DNA from: an uncultured Kiritimatiellota bacterium | GTDB lineage: Bacteria > Verrucomicrobiota > Kiritimatiellia > RFP12 > UBA1067 | Length of the DNA: 9,083 bases | Direction: 5' to 3' | NCBI GenBank assembly: GCA_934654805.1 | Contig: CAKUGW010000123.1 | Span: 1-9,083, forward strand | Part shown: in pieces, positions 6,421 to 9,083 of the stretch | Layout of the letters: each line of letters opens with the position of its first letter | Numbering within the stretch: position 1 is the first letter of the stretch | The notes under the pieces: generated by a model | Told to the model about the DNA's origin: nothing | What the model saw: only the letters and a program-made list of their open reading frames with translations | The model's database searches: none | Position numbers and translations under genes: made by a program

Positions 6421-6972
6421 ATGCTTACCCACGCCTTTACCTGTACCGGACCGTATGCCGTCCTGATCATGCTTGGCATCAAGCGGGTGGAGAACCGCAG
6501 CGCGCGGCCGGAGCCGCGGCGGGGGCGCTGCGCCGTCGGCTGCTCGAAGTCCTTCTGCAAGGAGGAGTTCGGCGCATTTGTCCACTGGGCCTCGCGCGCG
6601 CTTTCCGAAGAGGACTTCGCGCGGGTGCCGTCGTGGGCGGACGTGAAGGACTGGCCGGGCAGGATTGTCGGGGCCTGTGACTACGCGGCGCGCGGACGGG
6701 ACGACCTTGTCCTGGTGCCCGAAACGGCGCGTCCGGCGAATGCGCCTGGCAGGGGGCGGACGCGACCGGGCGCGTCCCTCACGTGGGACGAGGGCTGTCC
6801 GTACTGGTGGGACTTGTCAGAGGTCGTCCGCTTCGACCGTCCGATTCCCTGCCGCGGCAACGTCGGGATGTGGCCGTTGCCGCCCGCGCTCGCCATCGAG
6901 GTCGCGCGGGCAGACGCCCTGGCGCGCGCGGCTGGCGCGGGGATTCCGGCGGCCGGCCGTCGGGGGCGGTGA
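6421..6972 (+). CDS. Divergent ASCH-domain protein
   Basis: This 183-residue cytoplasmic protein has the layout of an ASCH (PUA-like beta-barrel) domain. Residues 10-26 include GPYAVLIMLGIKRVENR, matching the PWA-x-LI-x-G-x-K-x-x-ENR core of the family. A following RRGRCAVGCSK (33-43) takes the place of the usual RGxxLIHA-K strand. A WW-containing stretch and a late RGNVGMWPLP segment fit the closing strands. ASCH proteins bind RNA or modified nucleosides; some are RNases, and the YqfB type removes acetyl from acetylcytidine. The Lys of the K-x-x-E core (K21) is kept, but Glu24 stands where I recall a YqfB catalytic Thr, so that activity is not predicted. Cys at 8, 37, 41 and 46 are notable, but no clear metal site can be assigned. 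ATG 6421 is the only usual start in frame after the stop at 6343 that keeps the core. It lacks a Shine-Dalgarno. Confidence 0.7.
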   Translation: MLTHAFTCTGPYAVLIMLGIKRVENRSARPEPRRGRCAVGCSKSFCKEEFGAFVHWASRALSEEDFARVPSWADVKDWPGRIVGACDYAARGRDDLVLVPETARPANAPGRGRTRPGASLTWDEGCPYWWDLSEVVRFDRPIPCRGNVGMWPLPPALAIEVARADALARAAGAGIPAAGRRGR

Positions 6973-6981
6973 TTGGAATTA

Positions 6982-6990
6982 TGGTATAAT
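6982..6990 (+). promoter_or_regulatory. Extended -10 promoter of the AICAR transformylase-RNase III operon
   Basis: TGGTATAAT recurs here, identical to the nonamer before the ASCH gene; the hexamer is 6985-6990. It begins ten nucleotides after the ASCH stop. No proper -35 is seen. Transcription would start near 6997, leaving a leader of about 21 nt that includes a weak AGAAG ribosome site before ATG 7018. Confidence 0.72.
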
Positions 6991-7017
6991 AGCCGGACAC
7001 GACATGAGAAGAACGCC

Positions 7018-8314
<1,297 letters not shown>

Positions 8315-8316
<2 letters not shown>

Positions 8317-8319
8317 GGG
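8315..8319 (+). promoter_or_regulatory. Ribosome binding site of rnc overlapping the upstream stop
   Basis: GAGGG overlaps the TGA stop of the AICAR transformylase gene and lies 4 nt before ATG 8324. It favours ATG 8324 and suggests translational coupling of the two genes. Confidence 0.6.
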
Positions 8320-8323
8320 TCCG

Positions 8324-9046
8324 ATGGAGATCTTCGGCTACACGTTCAGGGACGGCGCGCTCCTGAAGGAGGCGCTGACGACGCCGGCGTACCGCATGGT
8401 GCATCCGCGCGCGACGGACAACCAGCGGCTGGAGTTCCTCGGCGACGCGGTGCTGGGGCTGCTCGCGGCCGAGCGGCTCTACGCGGCGTTCCCGCACGCG
8501 GCGGAGGGCGCGCTCACGGTGCGGCGCACGCACATGGTGTCGTCGGCGGCCCTCTGCGCGGCGGCGAACCGCCTCGGCCTCGTCGCGCGCCTGAAGCGCA
8601 ACCGCGGCGCGTCGGAACTCTCGCGCCACGCGAAGACGCTCGCCGACGCCGTGGAGGCGATTCTCGGCGCGGCGTACCTGGACGGCGGGTTCGCGGCGGC
8701 GCGGACGATCTTCGAGACGCTGGAGCTGGCGACGCAGGGGCAGACGGACGACGGCGGGTGCGACAACCCGAAGGGCGCGCTGCAGGAACGCGTGCAGGCG
8801 CTGAAGCCGCCGCGCCATCCCGTCTACGAGCTCGTCGGGGCGACGGGCGCGGCGCATGCGCCCGTCTTCACCGTGCGCGTCACGGTCGAGGGCGTCGGCT
8901 GCGCCGAGGCGTCCGCCGGCAGCCACAAGGAGGCCGAGGCCGCCGCCGCCGCGAAGCTGCTGGCGGGCGTTCTCGGCTCGACGGATCCGGCCCATGCCGG
9001 GGCAAACGGCGCCGCGTCCGGAACTAAACTTGGATTCCAGAACTAA
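8324..9046 (+). CDS. rnc: Ribonuclease III
   Basis: This 240-residue cytoplasmic enzyme cleaves double-stranded RNA in rRNA and mRNA processing. The catalytic domain shows NQRLEFLGDAVL (33-44), with E37 and D41, then E61 in EGALT, and DAVEA with D108 and E111. These match the metal-binding Glu/Asp set of E. coli RNase III (E41, D45, E65, D114, E117). The position of E. coli E38 is Gln34, and the usual THxS segment reads TTPAY, so the signature is divergent but the core metal ligands are intact. A double-stranded RNA binding domain follows at about 147-216, starting NPKGALQE and ending in an Ala-rich KEAEAAAAAKLL helix. The last 24 residues form an extra tail encoded by less G+C-rich DNA that contains direct repeats. 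The gene follows the AICAR transformylase by 7 nt and is probably co-transcribed with it. Confidence 0.92.
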   Translation: MEIFGYTFRDGALLKEALTTPAYRMVHPRATDNQRLEFLGDAVLGLLAAERLYAAFPHAAEGALTVRRTHMVSSAALCAAANRLGLVARLKRNRGASELSRHAKTLADAVEAILGAAYLDGGFAAARTIFETLELATQGQTDDGGCDNPKGALQERVQALKPPRHPVYELVGATGAAHAPVFTVRVTVEGVGCAEASAGSHKEAEAAAAAKLLAGVLGSTDPAHAGANGAASGTKLGFQN

Positions 9047-9047
9047 A
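9018..9047. repeat. Short direct repeat at the 3' end of rnc
   Basis: CCGGAACTAAA at 9018-9028 and CCAGAACTAAA at 9037-9047 match at 10 of 11 positions, 19 nt apart. The second copy contains the TAA stop. The local base composition is less G+C-rich than the rest of the gene. Confidence 0.6.
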
Positions 9048-9076
9048 TCCTAACTTTGGGTGTTGAGCCGTTAGGG
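9048..9076. other. Weak inverted repeat after rnc
   Basis: CCTAAC (9049-9054) and GTTAGG (9070-9075) are exact reverse complements around a 15-nt loop, with one extra T-G pair outside. It begins right after the rnc stop and could be part of a 3' structure. The loop is long and no T-run is visible before the window ends at 9083. Confidence 0.3.
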
Positions 9077-9083
9077 CTGTCCT

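Noticed and set aside
6234..6585. Two overlapping minus-strand frames across the gap and the ASCH start
   Set aside because: No convincing ribosome site or domain, and they run into the ASCH coding region, which has a promoter and a conserved core.
6973..7017. TTG start for the AICAR transformylase
   Set aside because: It lies upstream of the extended -10 promoter, so the expected transcript would not include it; ATG 7018 has a weak but properly spaced site.

Overview
The window is a compact, all-plus-strand stretch of a G+C-rich bacterial genome. It holds six genes, and the left edge opens directly into the first one. The mix of a multi-LamG secreted protein, an Asp-box propeller resembling GH74, a Tat-exported phosphoesterase, a stand-alone AICAR transformylase and an RNase III with variant motifs (TTPAY and NQRLEFLGD) suggests an uncultured glycan-degrading bacterium. 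My guess is the PVC superphylum, for example the Kiritimatiellota/Lentisphaerota side. That placement is inference from protein content; no taxonomic marker was tested.

Region 1 (1-6133) looks like one transcription unit for exported proteins. A 19-C homopolymer precedes a 963-residue protein built from four LamG/concanavalin-like domains. Next come a 720-residue secreted protein with ten Asp-boxes and a GH74-like N-terminus, and a 323-residue metallophosphoesterase with a twin-arginine signal. Gaps are 20 and 48 nt. The second gap holds a stable hairpin with an AGGAGA loop. All three products are predicted to leave the cytoplasm, so a joint role in binding and processing an extracellular glycan is the natural reading; the substrate cannot be named.

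Region 2 (6134-6420) is a 287-nt non-coding gap. Its right-hand 180 nt are only about 46% G+C by hand count. It holds two hairpins and ends in a perfect extended -10 promoter (TGGTATAAT) so close to the next ATG that the transcript should be nearly leaderless.

Region 3 (6421-9046) is housekeeping or RNA related: a divergent ASCH-domain protein, then (behind a second copy of the same TGGTATAAT promoter) an AICAR transformylase without the usual IMP cyclohydrolase domain, followed after 7 nt by RNase III. The last two form an operon. The RNase III coding end and the following bases carry a small direct repeat and a weak inverted repeat before the window ends.

I found no rRNA, tRNA, CRISPR array, insertion sequence or phage gene. 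The best candidates for unusual biology are the exported three-gene module, the leaderless ASCH gene with its repeated promoter motif, and the structured intergenic elements. None of these is proof of a new system.
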